From contig JAUMIR010000004.1 in the NCBI GenBank assembly GCA_030847615.1, positions 76,415,001 through 76,479,000 on the forward strand: DNA of 64,000 nt, given 5' to 3'. Shown in pieces: positions 21,432 to 32,678 of the stretch. The notes below the pieces were generated by a model. It saw nothing but the letters and a program-made list of their open reading frames with translations, made no database searches and had not been told where the DNA came from. Each line of letters starts with the position of its first letter. The first letter of the stretch is position 1. The stretch is from Gambelia wislizenii. Its lineage: Eukaryota; Chordata; Lepidosauria; Squamata; Crotaphytidae. The position numbers and the translations under genes were made by a program.

Positions 21432-22044
21432 GGGCTTGTCTATAAAAGACTATAAAATGTGATTGGTGTTCACTAATGCCAATTTGCTTTCATTTGTCTC
21501 AACAATTTTTTGGCAAGATCACAGGCATGTGAAGTTATCCACATTCATTGTTCAAAAGGGCATACCTGCAAATCAAAATGGTGGGCACAAGTGATTTACT
21601 TGCTTTTTTATTCCCACCAGTTATCACTGCCAAACAATATTTTTTTAAAAAAGTATATCCAAGGTGCAGAAGTGCAATATTCCACTTAAATAAACAGAAA
21701 AAGAGAAGAAAAGGCCTGTTTCATCACCTCCACACACAATCGCTACAGCAAAAATCCAACTTAGTGGTTCGGGGCACTTGCCTTGCCAGCAAGCTTTCCA
21801 CTTACAGTGTTCTGTGGAATGTGCATCAAAGTGAATTGGTTGTCCCAATGAGTGGGAATGCACATTTCCTTTGGAGTTTTAAAGAAAAATATGGGGAAAG
21901 CTGCAAAGGTTTTTCCTGCAGATGATTTGCCATGGAGGGCGGGGGCTCCTTCCAAAAAAAGTGGATTGATGTGGGATCTCATTTAGACAAACCGTATTCT
22001 CCTCAAATACTATGAGGAGTATTTTTTGCCCTATAGATAACCTC
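21432..22044. mobile_element. B-family MITE, copy 2
   Basis: Ends GGGCTTGTCTATAAAAGAC and GCCCTATAGATAACC. Interior shares GCCAATTTGCTTTCATTTG, CACCAGTTATCACTGCC, GTATATCCAAGGTGCAG and ATTCTCCTCAAATACTATGA with copy 3 at 43814. No coding capacity. Confidence 0.75.
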
Positions 22045-23015
22045 CAGGAAAGGAGCTGAGAAGAGCTGGACCCATAGCAGATGTTGTTTCTAGCAACCTT
22101 CCTGACCTAGAACTGAGGAATATAAAGTTGATCTTCCCAGGGCCACAAAATTACAGGCACTTTGCCAGAAGTCTTTCCTTATGAGCAGGATCGAGTTTTC
22201 CAGTCCCTGTGCTAGTATTGCCCCAAACTGTTGTACAACATGGCCATGCTGGCTGGGAAATTCTGAAAAGCAAAGTTTAAAAAAACATTGTAAGCTTTAT
22301 TCTGAATGAGGAGGATCCATTTAGTCAACATGGTTAACAATCACCAATAGAGCTATCCATAATTATTATCCACATCCCAACAATAAGTGAAATAAAAATG
22401 GTAAAGCATTGCATCTTAAAAAGTCCCGTAGAAATCAGTAGTAATAATTTGTAGGATACAGCATTCTAGGGCTACACTAAGACAATTGGAGAGGGAGAAG
22501 TTACTCATCAACAGCCATTGTGCCAATGTAGCCCTGATCATGGGGCTGAGCTATAATTTTGTAAAAGCATATATCAGACTTAAACTAAACAGTGTCATTT
22601 CTCAAAGCACAGCTTAATGAGAACCATATATACAATAACCTTTTAAATCAGACAGAATAATTGTCTAGATTATTGTTTCAATCCCCTACTATTAATGTAA
22701 TAAATTAATACCAGCACTAATTAATAAACGTCAGTATTCAGGAAGCTGAAATTTGAACACACAATCTCCTACTGTTTTAAAGCTCTCCTTTCTATAGACA
22801 CACTGATACCAGACAACAGAATATGTGACAACATAAAGCTATGTGTTAGATTTTCCCAAATGTTTGTCTCCTTGAAACCAAAGAGCAAGTGCAACAATCA
22901 AATGCTGTTTGTTACAAGTTCCCAGTGTCTTCAAGTGGTGGGAGGTTCCAGGAGCAGCACAAATGGCTTGGGTTTTCTTTGGATGAAAATGCACTGGAGA
23001 CTTATGTTGTCTTTT
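22045..23015. other. Non-coding stretch, nothing recognised
   Basis: AT-rich unique sequence with no supportable exon. Ends at the left terminus of the next A element. Confidence 0.5.
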
Positions 23016-23613
23016 GGACATTATCAGATGTGGCAAAAACTGTGGGATTATTATGTCAGGGCAGTGTGAATGGGCCCTGCTATCCCACAACATCATCATC
23101 CTTGCGTTATTACCCCGTGCTCCAGCTGCAAAAAAGGCATCTTTCTTATTCAGGTTGTCAATAGCACTCTTTTCTCACTATTGACTGTGTCCGAAACCAT
23201 GTCTCATTGTAATCATGAGATTACAGCGTGAATGGGTAGTCCTCAGTGAGAAAACATCCAAGTGAGAATCCAAAAATGAAGCACAGTACACTCTTTTTAT
23301 GAACTGTCCTCTTTAGTTTGCACATTTTTAGGTTTGTTTCAATGCTTGTGTGTTCACTGACTTTCTTAATTAAGGAATTTTTGGAGTTTTAAGCACGCTC
23401 AGATCTTCTTGCGAGAACAGTCGAAATCTGCCCATGCCAAATCATCAAAGTAAACTCCCGTTCTTGAAGTGCTAGTTCTCTTCATGCCATAATTCCGTGG
23501 CATTTCTTTCGCATGATTACAGCTATGTGCGATAATTGTTATAATGCCAGGATGTTCCCGTTATCTTCATTCGTGGAATTACACCATTTTTAGATGCTAG
23601 TCTGATAATGCCC
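23016..23613. mobile_element. A-family MITE, copy 6
   Basis: Ends GGACATTATCAGATG and TAGTCTGATAATGCCC with a TTT duplication at 23013-23015 and 23614-23616. The interior includes the same block as copies 1 and 11: TTTTTGGAGTTTTAAGCACG, CTTCTTGCGAGAACAGTCG, CATGATTACAGCTATG. Confidence 0.85.
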
Positions 23614-23616
23614 TTT

Positions 23617-24382
23617 GCAATTTTTCTTTATAAATACATTAGCCCACTTTTGGCATAAGGCCAGCAAAATTGGTAGCCTGGAAAAAAATTCTTCTACCCT
23701 CTTAGAGTAATAAACCAACACAACTAAGCAGTCTGGTGGGGGAAAGATAAGATTGGCACTTCCAGGCTGGTCATAGCAAAGCCCTGACATCCTCTGCAAG
23801 TAACATGGAAGCGTGGCAGGCATTTCCTTCCTTCATCCTCACTCATCTAACCTGCCTACTTATCTGCATGGAATATCTTATTACCTAGTAAATTCAAGAA
23901 TAAATAATTTCAAAGATTTTCTCCCTGCTCAGTCTTTTTGAGTGTTTTTCATTTTTAAAAATTTTGTTCATGTGTGCCAAAAAAACCTTTTGAGCAAAAA
24001 ATTGTGTAAAAACCAATGTTTTAAGCAGAAAGCAGTGTCTTTTACAAAACAAAAAACAAAAAAACCCCAACAAAACTACTCAAAATTAACAAAGAAGTAA
24101 TTTTTTATGTAACTCAATACAAAAGCACACTCCTGAAGGTGACTAGTTAATGTTAAATTGTGAGTTTTCATAACTTATCACATTGTTCTTTGTGTTGTTT
24201 GTTACGTTTCAGTTACATTTTAGTTGTGTTCTAAAAATGTAAGAAAATGGGAGAAAAATTAACAAGCAAATGTTCCTTGTTGTATGGGGAGAAAGCAATA
24301 ACATTACCAGTTATTATACTGTTTGCAAAAGGAGAGTTGTTATTCCTTTGTTCATGCAAAAAGTAATGTGTGACAGATAGGG
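23617..24382. other. Non-coding stretch, nothing recognised
   Basis: AT-rich; A-runs at about 24045-24070. No gene support. Confidence 0.5.
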
Positions 24383-24532
24383 CTTTCACATGAAAGAGTG
24401 AGACCAGGCTCTTGTACCTTTAATAGCAGTGTGGAACAGGAAATTTCACATCAGGTATAGCTTGTCCTGCTAGCGACATCCTCTTCCACACAACTGTTAA
24501 AGGTGTAGGAGTCCTGTCCTCTGTTTCATCTG
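24383..24532. repeat. Short foldback element
   Basis: Left arm AGAGTGAGACCAGGCTCTTGTACC and TTTAATAGCAGTGTGGAA, right arm CTTCCACACAACTGTTAAAG and GTGTAGGAGTCCTGTCCTCT, partly complementary around a centre near 24455. Probably a hAT-type MITE, but the target duplication was not resolved. Confidence 0.5.
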
Positions 24533-25373
24533 GCCAGCCTACTTGCAAGTAAATTGTTGTACAAAGTGTAATGTCAGTTGTTTGTGTAGACAATTAAATA
24601 AGCCTCAGTACATCCAAGTGTTCTGTAAGCACCTGTATTTATTGGATTTGAGAGTTGACTTTATCAAATCTTGATGGCCTGCAGTATATGTGTATTGACA
24701 AGGAAGCAGCTAGATGAGATCATTGATTTGGTCCCATCCTTACCCTGATCGCCTCCTTAATGGAGCTATGTTTTGTTTCATGCTATGTATGGCTTCAAAC
24801 CAGTTTTCCAATCCTAGCCTGTAGTGACTTGTTACATTTGGTGTTCACAGGGAACCATGGCTTGCATGAAAGCAGAAGTGAAAACTCCTTAGCTCCATGT
24901 GGAGAAAAGAGGAGGTAAGAAAGTGGATGTCCAAGCTTGCCTTATGTAGCAGGAAAGCATAGTTCTCCATTGCATCTGAACAAGGTAATTGTTATGAACT
25001 GTTTTTCTGCGTTTCACCTCCCAATGATTCTCACACAAAGGAGAGGAAACTTTAGAGTAATGCAGCACCAGATCAAAATCACATTGCAAGAAATGAACAT
25101 TTCTAAAAGGGTCTGAAATGGTGAGGTTCTGGAATACAGTTGTTCCAAATAAAAGTAAAGGTTGTGATGGTGATGTAAGGCTAGTTAACTACAATTTCTG
25201 CTGACATGCCCCCAGTCCCTGCATCTATCAAACTGCTTATCTGCCAGTCCTTCTTCTGTCCATCAAGTTTTTATGAAATCTGGGGTTAAAAATAAATAAC
25301 TCCTGGAAATGTGTGTGTAAAATATTTATCTATTCACACTTTGCCTAAATCCTTTTGTTTGCCTCAGCTAGAG
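24533..25373. other. Non-coding stretch, nothing recognised
   Basis: No gene or classifiable repeat seen. Confidence 0.5.
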
Positions 25374-25745
25374 TAACACACCCTCCAAATGTCTCAGTTT
25401 GGCAGGGACAGTCCCAATTAGTCCTCTGTCATCCCAATTTTTCAGCTGCTTTTAAAATGTCCCAGTTCCTCTCCCAATTTCCCCCTTTCTTCTCAGCTTA
25501 CTTCAGTTGCTGCAAACTGAATTCAAAGTGGGAAAGCAATTTGTACTCAATCAGCTCAGCAAGAGGAAGATGAGAGGAGGGGGGACAGGGAGAATCTTGC
25601 CCTTCCCAGTAGGCTCAGGCAAAAGCAAACTTCTGGAGCTTCCCCAACCACGTGGATTGCTCCTCATTAATAACTTTTGCCATCATGACTGCAGTCTGAT
25701 TTTGCTTGGCTACATGTGTCTCAGTTTTCATCTGTTGGAGGGTAA
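25374..25745 (+). repeat. G dispersed repeat, copy 1
   Basis: Shares the ordered phrases CTGTCATCCCAATTTTTCAG, TTTTAAAATGTCCCAGTT, CTCAGCTTACTT, GCAATTTGTACTCAATCAG, TTTTGCCATCATGACTGCAG and GTCTCAGTTTTCATCTG with a copy at 49345-49635. No family name is offered. The short frame across it is not conserved in the second copy, so it is not treated as coding. Confidence 0.6.
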
Positions 25746-26336
25746 GTAGTAAACTCATTGAATCGGTGGGATTTACCCAATGATTGACTCATCATTCAAT
25801 AATTCATTCAATGGGTCTACTCTGCTTAGAAATAAACAATAGGATTCAGACCATGACCTCCACTTCTCTAGGAGTTCCACAAGATCTGTCCAATGTTACA
25901 TAAATACATTCTTCCTCAGTCCCATGATTCACTTCTACCTCCTTAATACAAACACACACTCAAACTGTCTGCCCAACCTGGTGCCCTCGAAATGTGTTGT
26001 ACTATGACTCCCATCATATCATGGCAAATAATCACACTGGCTTCTGCTAATGGGGGCTGTACTACAACAGGCTGACTTATACCAGACTGGAGAATGCTGC
26101 CCATGTGACCAGTCTATTTGAAAGACTGTCTGCACCCACAGGAAGCTGCCTGGGCCCTAAGATCAGTCATGGATACCCAGTTTACCTGTCTACTTATAAG
26201 AGCTAGTAGGGCTCAGACACAAGCAATAGGGCCCTTTCTGTGCTAGCCCCATCTTTGTGGAATGTGGAGACCTAGAAAATGTGTATGGCTCCTTCTATTA
26301 CTGCTTTTAAATAAGGATTAAAGATTTGGTCATTGT
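25746..26336. other. Non-coding flank of the Harbinger, with a LINE 3' remnant
   Basis: 26190-26333 (CTGTGCTAGCCCCATCTTTG, TGGAATGTGGAG, ATAAGGATTAAAGATTTGG) matches the LINE 3'-end wording at 3780-3950. The Harbinger then inserts at TGT 26334-26336. Nothing else recognised. Confidence 0.4.
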
Positions 26337-26350
26337 GGTGCCGTTTACAC
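26337..26350 (+). repeat. Harbinger left terminal inverted repeat
   Basis: GGTGCCGTTTACAC, preceded by the duplicated TGT. An outer imperfect pairing with the right end extends further: CCCGGCTGTTTACACG at 26385-26400 matches the complement of CATCTAAACAGCGGGGG at 32612-32629. Confidence 0.85.
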
Positions 26351-26703
26351 AATGAAAATGTTCTGGGATGAATTCCTGTCGAATCCCGGCTGTTTACACG
26401 TACATGGAGTCGGACACGTGTTTTTCGGAAGGGGGTGCCAACATTTGTCTCTCGATCCATGGGATTTTCAATCCTGTGGGTTGTGCTGGTTTTAAAAAAA
26501 GTCACTGGAAGATTTGGAAAATCGGAAATGTAAACAGCCTGTGCCAAGATATCACGGACACAGGACATGACCGGAAATTGTCTTGACCATGGGGAGGCTC
26601 TGGCCAGTAAGTGGGAGGTCTACCTGCCCCTTTTTTGACCAACCCAAAATTTGAAGATACATCTCCATTGTTCTCCTTGCCATTTACCTGTGCAGTTTCA
26701 GTG

Positions 26704-28536
26704 ATGGATGCCAAAACCGTACCTCGCCCCAGGAGAGGCGACCGTGGGATCTCCTGGTCCTACAATGAGACCATAGACCTTTTGGCAATATGGGGCAAGG
26801 AAAAGGTGCAGGAAAAGCTGAGGGGGTCCCATAGAAATATCAACCTTTTTGAAAAAATTGCTGCCAAAATGAAAACCAAAGGCCATGAACGCACTGCTGA
26901 GGAGTGCAGGACAAAGATGAAACTGATGCGTAAAAATTACCGCCAGGTAAACAACCACAACTCTAAAAGTGGAAACAATGCGGCCACAATGCCCTTTTAT
27001 AAAGAACTCCATGAAATTCTGGCGGCGATGCCAACTACCACCCGAAGCGGCTGGGGAGCACAACCGACATTGTGCATGTTCCGCGTGGGTTGGTGACTCC
27101 CCATCATGCTCCCCTACCCGACGAAGACGTGGGATTCCCTCCCTCATCCCAGGAGATGCTGCAGGGATACTCGGAGGAATTGTTCTCACATCCCCTAGGT
27201 AAGTTTTTTTTTTTAATTTTTTAAAATTTGTTCATATTATGTGAAAACTCGATTAAGTACATACTCGGATTTCAAAATCTGACCAATTGAGATCTGTGCT
27301 TGGTATTTTAATTTGCTCGTGCCAATTCAATGCATGATATGTATTTTACTTGTGCTGGCTATTACATTTATAAGTTATTAGGTTTACTTTCATTCCCCAG
27401 AATAAAAGGCATTAATGTGAAAACTCGGATGTGTAAAAATCCATTTTCACAACTTCACAACCGCATCTGTAACCTGGTATAATGAAGTGTTGCATCTTAG
27501 TTATATGTTCTTTGTGCCTCTGCTGCTTGTTACAAATCCCCATTTCAACATATTTGCGTACATGACCACCGAATGTGCTGCTGTGGTCCATGAGTTCTCC
27601 TTTATTTTGCAAATTAGGGCAGTTAAAGCCAAATGGCATGCATCTCTGTATGTGCCCTAGGGATGTAAAATTGTGTGTGCATCTGGGCACGTTTACTATG
27701 GCGTTTCCTGTCGCAGCCATAAACAAAGAAGACTCTTCTTTGTTTACCTCTGCCACCAGGTACGCGATATTTTAACAGAAGAAATAATCACTGTGATTCT
27801 CTGTGTTTTGTTAACCAATACTCCTTGTTTTCTTCCTTTTCTTTTTTCCATCAGATGTTTTAGGTACCCAGGGTTCTGATGAATCTGCAGTTACTGTTAC
27901 CTTAACAGGGGAGCCCACTGAAAGCTTGGGAATTAATGAGACTGAGGAAAATTCCACGGTTGTGGTTACTGAGATTGATACTGTGTGGTCAACTACCCCA
28001 GCACGTAATGGTATGTATCACTTCATTTTAAAAGTAGATATGTTGTGTAACAGAGAAAATATTGTGGTACACATGGAATATCATTTAATTATCCTCTTTT
28101 CTCAGTTGCAGATTTGAGTAATCCTACAGCCACTTTATCCCCCGCTGAAAGGTTGGTGTTGTTTCGCAGGAATAAACAGTCTTCTGATGTAAATGAACTG
28201 ATGGCGAACTCTAGATCAATAGTTAAATTGTTTGTATCTAACATGAAAACAATATCTGAGAAGCAGACCTTGTCTTTGCAAGGGTATCTAGAGAAATTCT
28301 ATGAGCATTCAGTTGAGGAATCTCAGCAAATGCTCAAAGAAATACAATGTAAAAATGATCTATTTGGGGACCTTGTAACTCACATTAAGTCTTTGGATAA
28401 TTCTAAGAAACGTGTTGTGGTCAAGAGAGTGTGTAATTCCCAAAATGTAGGGGAAGAAAATAAAGAGAACTCAAAAGAAAAACAACAATGTACAGCAACC
28501 ACAAGTTTGGGGGGGAGGTACTTCTCCAGCCTGTAG
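26704..28536 (+). pseudogene. Harbinger Myb/SANT-like DNA-binding protein 1
   Basis: Proposed three-exon gene: 26704-27198, 27855-28010 and 28106-28536, with donors CTAG/GTAAGT and AATG/GTATGT and acceptors TTCCATCAG and TTTTCTCAG; phases agree across both introns. Start ATG at 26704 opens MDAKTVPRPRRGDRG. Residues about 15-105 form a trihelix/SANT domain: WSYNETIDLLAIW, then RNINLFEKIAAKMKTKGHER, AEECRTKMKLMRKNYRQV and MPFYKELHEIL. Exon 1 needs one frameshift near 27033-27040: before it the frame reads EILAAMPTT, after it DIVHVPRGLVTPHHA and SSQEMLQGYSEELFSHP. Exons 2 and 3 add an acidic Thr/Ser/Glu linker and a helical tail (LEKFYEHSVEESQQMLKEI; lysine-rich end). In PIF/Harbinger the Myb partner binds the transposon ends and brings the transposase into the nucleus. 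A poly(A) signal lies at 28759. About 360 residues if repaired; the frameshift could instead be a sequencing error. Confidence 0.85.
27199..27854. other. Intron 1 of Harbinger Myb gene, with a minus-strand open frame
   Basis: 656-bp intron. It holds a minus-strand frame at 27756-27412 of about 114 codons with no domain I recognise (contains CRCTHNFTSLGHIQ-like Cys/His-rich wording only by chance as far as I can tell). Motifs GAAAACTCGA (27243) and GAAAACTCGG (27419) recur elsewhere in the element. No supported gene. Confidence 0.35.
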
Positions 28537-29303
28537 GCCAATGAGGGAAATTAAAAAAATATAAACTATCATTATAGTTTGTTTTAATCAGTATAAGCTG
28601 TTATTTCTTTAATAGGGGAAATGCTGCACTATACAGTGTTATCATTTTTCTGTTGGTACTGGGATACTGCTCTATTTAAAATATTAAACATATAAGTACA
28701 CCAATGATGAATGTATAAAAGTTTGCACTGATGAAAAGGAAATAATTATATTATGGAAAATAAACAGGCATTTGATTTTAAAAAACAATGGTTTTATTTT
28801 AACAAAGTATTTAAGTATATACATATTTACAGGTTATTCAAATTAAAATAAAGATGTATTTACATGGACAAATATGGATAACATACAATAAAACATATGG
28901 ATAACATAGAAATACAAAATATTGTAATGGATACATATAGGAAATAAATACAAACAAACCAAACATAAATAATAGTAACAACAGAAAAAAATGTATATTA
29001 ACAGAAGTATTTACACAACATGTACTGATTAAGTATTTACATAAGAAAAATATTTACAGAATTTTTTACAGTGGAAAACTATTTTCAATATTTACAATAC
29101 ACAATATTTACATAGAAAATATTTACAGAATTTTTTTACAGTGGAAAACTATATACAATATTTACAATACACAATATTTATATAGAAAAATATTTACAAA
29201 ATTTTTTACAGTTCAAAACGATATACAATATTTACAATACACAATATTTACATAGAAAAAAATATTAACAGAATATTTTTCAGTAATAAACTATATACAA
29301 TAT
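28537..29303. other. Convergent spacer between the two Harbinger Myb genes
   Basis: AT-rich. Holds the plus-strand poly(A) signal AATAAA at 28759-28764, A/T tracts, and the tandem repeat described next. The minus-strand Myb gene would also end here; AATAAA on the minus strand (TTTATT) occurs near 28792. Confidence 0.6.
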
Positions 29304-29310
29304 TTACATG
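29045..29310. repeat. Tandem repeat, about 70 bp by four, inside the Harbinger
   Basis: Four imperfect units each containing AATATTTACAGAATTTTTT, ACAGTGGAAAACTAT and ATACAATATTTACAATACAC; unit lengths are close to 70 bp. The last unit overlaps the stop codon of the minus-strand Myb gene (29304-29306). Tandem arrays between convergent genes are common in DNA transposons and could arise by replication slippage. Confidence 0.8.
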
Positions 29311-30215
29311 GCAAGCCTTTCCTCTATGGCTTGCACCCTCCTCACCAGGTCCCGAATTTCTTGCTGTAATGTCCTTCCTGTAGTGGGCAATAAAAAACAA
29401 TTATTTCTCAACATATTATGTGTTATGTGCAAACAAATTGCCCTTTTCAAAAGTTATACTTAAATATATTTACCAAGCCCCTCAATCCTCGCTATTATAT
29501 TGAGGCCAGCAATTTGGGCTGCTGCCTCCTGTGCAGCTTGGGGACCTTTAAGAAAGTAATGCATAGGTATTACTTTACTTATAAATCTATCACTAATATA
29601 TCTTAACTTACTTAAGAATGAGGTCAATAAAAACATAAATGACAGGTATACCTGTGGGGGGTGCAGCTGGTGCCGGGCCTGCCTCCTCTACCTCCTCCTC
29701 CTCTGACGAATCAGAGACGGGCTCACCGGCAGCCCGTCTCTGAATTCGAACAGCTGTAACACATAAATCACAAAAGAAATTATGTTCGCCCCATGCGCAG
29801 GCAGACACACACACACACATAAGGCTACATAGTACCAAGGACCAGGGAGATTCCTTGGCAAACCTTACCTTGTGGGAGCCGGTCGCACCAGCTTGGCCGC
29901 CCTGCATGGACCCACAGGTCGTGCAGGACGGCATAAAAAGGCATCCACCTTCGGGGGGGCCTGCCATTACTGGCCTCCAATGCCGCAAAGAATTTACCCT
30001 TGAGGGTTTAAAATTTGGAGCGGCATTGGAGGCCAGTACGAATGTAGCCCCTCGACCGGAGGAACCGCGCTGCCTCCACAAAGAAGTTGCGGTTCCTCCA
30101 GTTAGAGGACCACATCAGCCAGTCCGGCACACCAGCCTACTGGGTCAGGGATTCCAACAGGAGGTTGGTCTCCTTGGTGCCCCAGTAGGCGATGCGCCGA
30201 GCCGGCCTGATACGT
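29304..30215 (-). pseudogene. Harbinger Myb/SANT-like DNA-binding protein 2
   Basis: Four minus-strand exons fit: about 30215-29869, 29753-29652, 29545-29474 and 29377-29304 (TAA). Donors are CAAG/GTAAGG, ACAG/GTATAC and CTTG/GTAAAT; acceptors GTGTTACAG, TTCTTAAAG and CCCACTACAG; the phases join. Exon 1 encodes a trihelix/SANT domain: ARRIAYWGTKETNLLLESL, WLMWSSNWRNRNFFVEAARF, LRSRGYIRTGLQCRSKF, KGKFFAALEAS, then RRWMPFYAVLHDLW. Two in-frame stops interrupt it (TAG after SLTQ, TAA after CRSKF), both one base from sense codons. Exon 2 is an Arg-rich then Glu-rich linker (SDSSEEEEVEEAG); exons 3-4 encode a short coiled coil (QQEIRDLVRRVQAIEERLAM). It is clearly not a copy of the plus-strand Myb: length, linker and tail differ. 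No start codon in frame was found; the ATG at 30234 is out of frame. Role inferred: DNA binding for the transposase. Confidence 0.8.
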
Positions 30216-30741
30216 CCTCTCCCCCTTCAGCCATCGTAACACCATGTGGCGGGATGTGGAAACTCGAGTTTATAAGTTTTCGAGTTGACTGTTTCTTATT
30301 TTAAATAAGCCTATGGTGGTAGGAATAACCTTAAGTTTTAAATGTTTAAATTGTGTACCATAATCTATTGGTGTATTAGCAGAGGAAACTATGTAAAGGA
30401 ATTCGGCAGTGTCTGGATCCTTTACCAGAAAGCATAATCCCTTGCAAAAGCCCGCCAATTGTTTTAACTGCCCAAACTGCAACAATGTTTCTAATCTGAC
30501 TGATTGTTTTAAAATAAACTTGTAGCCAGTTTGACCTACTTTTCAAGGTATACTTCAACTGCCCATAAAGTGTGATGGAGATATTCATTATTGTACAGGA
30601 AGGAACAGTGCTAATATACTTCAGGGAAAATTAGGGAGCGTTTTAAAAAGGACAAAGCAAATGCAGTTCACTTTAAGAAAGCCAGATTATTTTATTAAGC
30701 AGAAATAAATCTATTTCAGGTACTGATACACAAGAAAAAGT
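30216..30741. other. Spacer between Myb 2 and transposase genes
   Basis: Holds the minus-strand transposase poly(A) signal (TTTATT on the plus strand, 30691-30696) and presumably the Myb 2 promoter. GAAACTCGAG (30259) and TTTTCGAGTT (30277) form a short palindromic pair. No further gene. Confidence 0.5.
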
Positions 30742-32121
30742 TTAGATATTCCCCTCCCCCCCGCGATGATGTTCAAGCCAAAAATATTCTTTTAAAGTGT
30801 TGTGAATGGCCTCCCCCCGCTCTTTCTCCACAGCATCATTATTAACCATTGGTGCTCCTAGCGTGTCAAGTATAAACCTTTGCACACACCGATGTGGATC
30901 ATCAAGGATACTACCTTTGGTTTCACAGATACTGTGTAGACTAGCACATGCACATATCACTGAACATATATTTTCCTCAGCAACCTCAATACAGTATCTT
31001 AATCCCCTCCACCTAGATTTCAAACGCCCGAAGCACCTCTCCACCGTTGATCAAATTTTATTATGGTACCTATTGTACAGTCTCTGTTTGGCATTTGTTG
31101 TCCCTCTGTAAGGTGTCAGCAGCCAATTCCTAACAGGATATGCACCACCAACAAGAGTTAATGGCACTACCTGTTTCCCCATAATAGTTATTGTTGGATT
31201 ACCAGGCACAAATATGCCAGCCTCCATAGTCTTGAAAAAACCAGAGTTTCTTAACATTCGAGCATTGTGCTCTTCTCGCTCCAACCGATCTCCGCATCAA
31301 TAAATACTCCTCTGTGATTGCAAGTTCCTTGCAGAAGAATGCTGTACCTATTCTTCCTGTTGATAAATTCGTCTCCTTGCCAGATGGGGGGGATTATATT
31401 AACATGGCATCCATCTAAACAACCAACCACTTGTGGGTATCCCATTTCAGTGAAGGCATCCATCACCTAAATATTGCAAAGCAAAAGAAAAGCAATATAT
31501 GAGACCTCGAAAACACGAGTTTTCGATTAAACACGTATGTACATACAGAAAAATTTCAGGCGCCTTTTGCATGATATCCAGTTGTAACATCATAACATTA
31601 TGTAAGGTATATATTTTATCACTTTGGTTTCACATTAAGGCATAAAGATTTTTTTTTTAACTCTTAGGAATAGATGCAATTAGCTGAATTTTCACAAGGT
31701 AATATATAAAAAAAGTACCTTTCTATGGTCTCCCAGGAATACTGTCCGCTTAAGAAGTAACTTCTCCATAGCGAGGACGACCTCCACAAAAATCTTACAC
31801 ACCGTTGCTCTTCCGACACCAAATAACTGAGAAACAGCCCCATATGAGTAGCGGTGGGCGAGAAGGAAACGGCTATAGCGAATCTCTTCTCCACAGGTAT
31901 GGCTTTCCTCATATTCGTGTCCGACTTTGCAATCTCTGGACGGAGTATTTTGGCAAGACGCATGAAGTGGAACCGAGGCATCCTGAAGTACATTATCCAT
32001 CGTTCGTCTGACCAGATGTTCATCACAAATTTCTCCCACCACTCCTCCGTTGTTGGGTACACCCACCACCGTCACTGCCGGCGGTTGGGTGAACATGCAT
32101 CAGAACCTCTGGTGGGTCCAT
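30742..32121 (-). pseudogene. Harbinger DDE transposase (HARBI1-like), inactivated
   Basis: Two exons on the minus strand: about 32121-31719 and 31466-30742, with a 252-bp intron (donor GAAAG/GTACTT, acceptor ATATTTAG). N-terminal part: RWWVYPTTEEWWEKF, FRMPRFHFMRLAKIL, then FLAHRYSYGAVSQLFGVGRA, a helix-turn-helix-like segment. Catalytic core: GYPQVVGCLDGCHVNI carries the first Asp; the second motif, normally GDSxYP, reads LVGGAYPVRNWLLTPY, so the Asp appears replaced by Gly; the third is VERCFGRLKSRWRGLRY with Glu present. Damage: a TGA in the N-terminal RRQ-RWW run (about 32073), a frameshift near 31860 (between FAIAV and FLLAH), a frameshift near 31275 (EIGW to EEHNARMLRNS) and a TGA at 31051-31053. 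HARBI1-type proteins are about 350 residues, and this would be similar. The start codon is uncertain; the ATG at 32121 is out of frame with the WWV segment. Cut-and-paste activity is lost. Confidence 0.9.
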
Positions 32122-32678
32122 GGCTGCGAAGTGCATAGACTGTGTACGGAACATAGCCGATGTCGTTTGTGAATGGAGAAGGATCAGGAAAATGAGAAGC
32201 ATCCTTCTTCTATGTCTGATGATAGCTCATCTCTTCAGAGCTAAAAAAGATACCCACAAACGGGCAGCAGTAGCCAGAGCAGCCGATGTGCTCACCCCCA
32301 TGTTGCCATAAAGTGCTGGGAGAAGAAGTACATCAAAAGGACATGTAATGTCCTTCTTTGTTCAGAATGTAGCCAATCACTGCATCTGTGGTGGGAAAAT
32401 GAACTGGAAACACGTAGCTCGAACTGTGAAAAAACAAGTAATTGCATCCTTGATTGACAGCAAATAAATAAATAAATCCCGGTACACTAAATGTGTGTAA
32501 ACAAGAAAAGCACAGGATATAACAGCGCGAGACCAAAAGAAAAAAACGGAACTTTTGTCGTGTAAATATCAGTTACAGGATCTTATGGGATTTCCATAAG
32601 AGTGACAAAAATCATCTAAACAGCGGGGGACGAATACGGGATCAGGAAGTCACGGTAAGCCCCGCGACAAAGCTTGCC
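32122..32678. other. Harbinger 5' region of the transposase gene and right subterminal DNA
   Basis: A minus-strand frame upstream of the transposase (32311-32250) reads MGVSTSAALATAARLWVSFL before a stop, possibly an N-terminal remnant. 32440-32678 holds the promoter side and the repeated TGTTTACAC-like motifs. Frames on the plus strand here (MAAKCIDCVRNIADVV..) are shadows. Confidence 0.4.

Noticed and set aside
32120..32311. Plus-strand frame opposite the transposase N-terminus
   Set aside because: Shadow of the Harbinger region; no family and the wrong strand for the element's genes.
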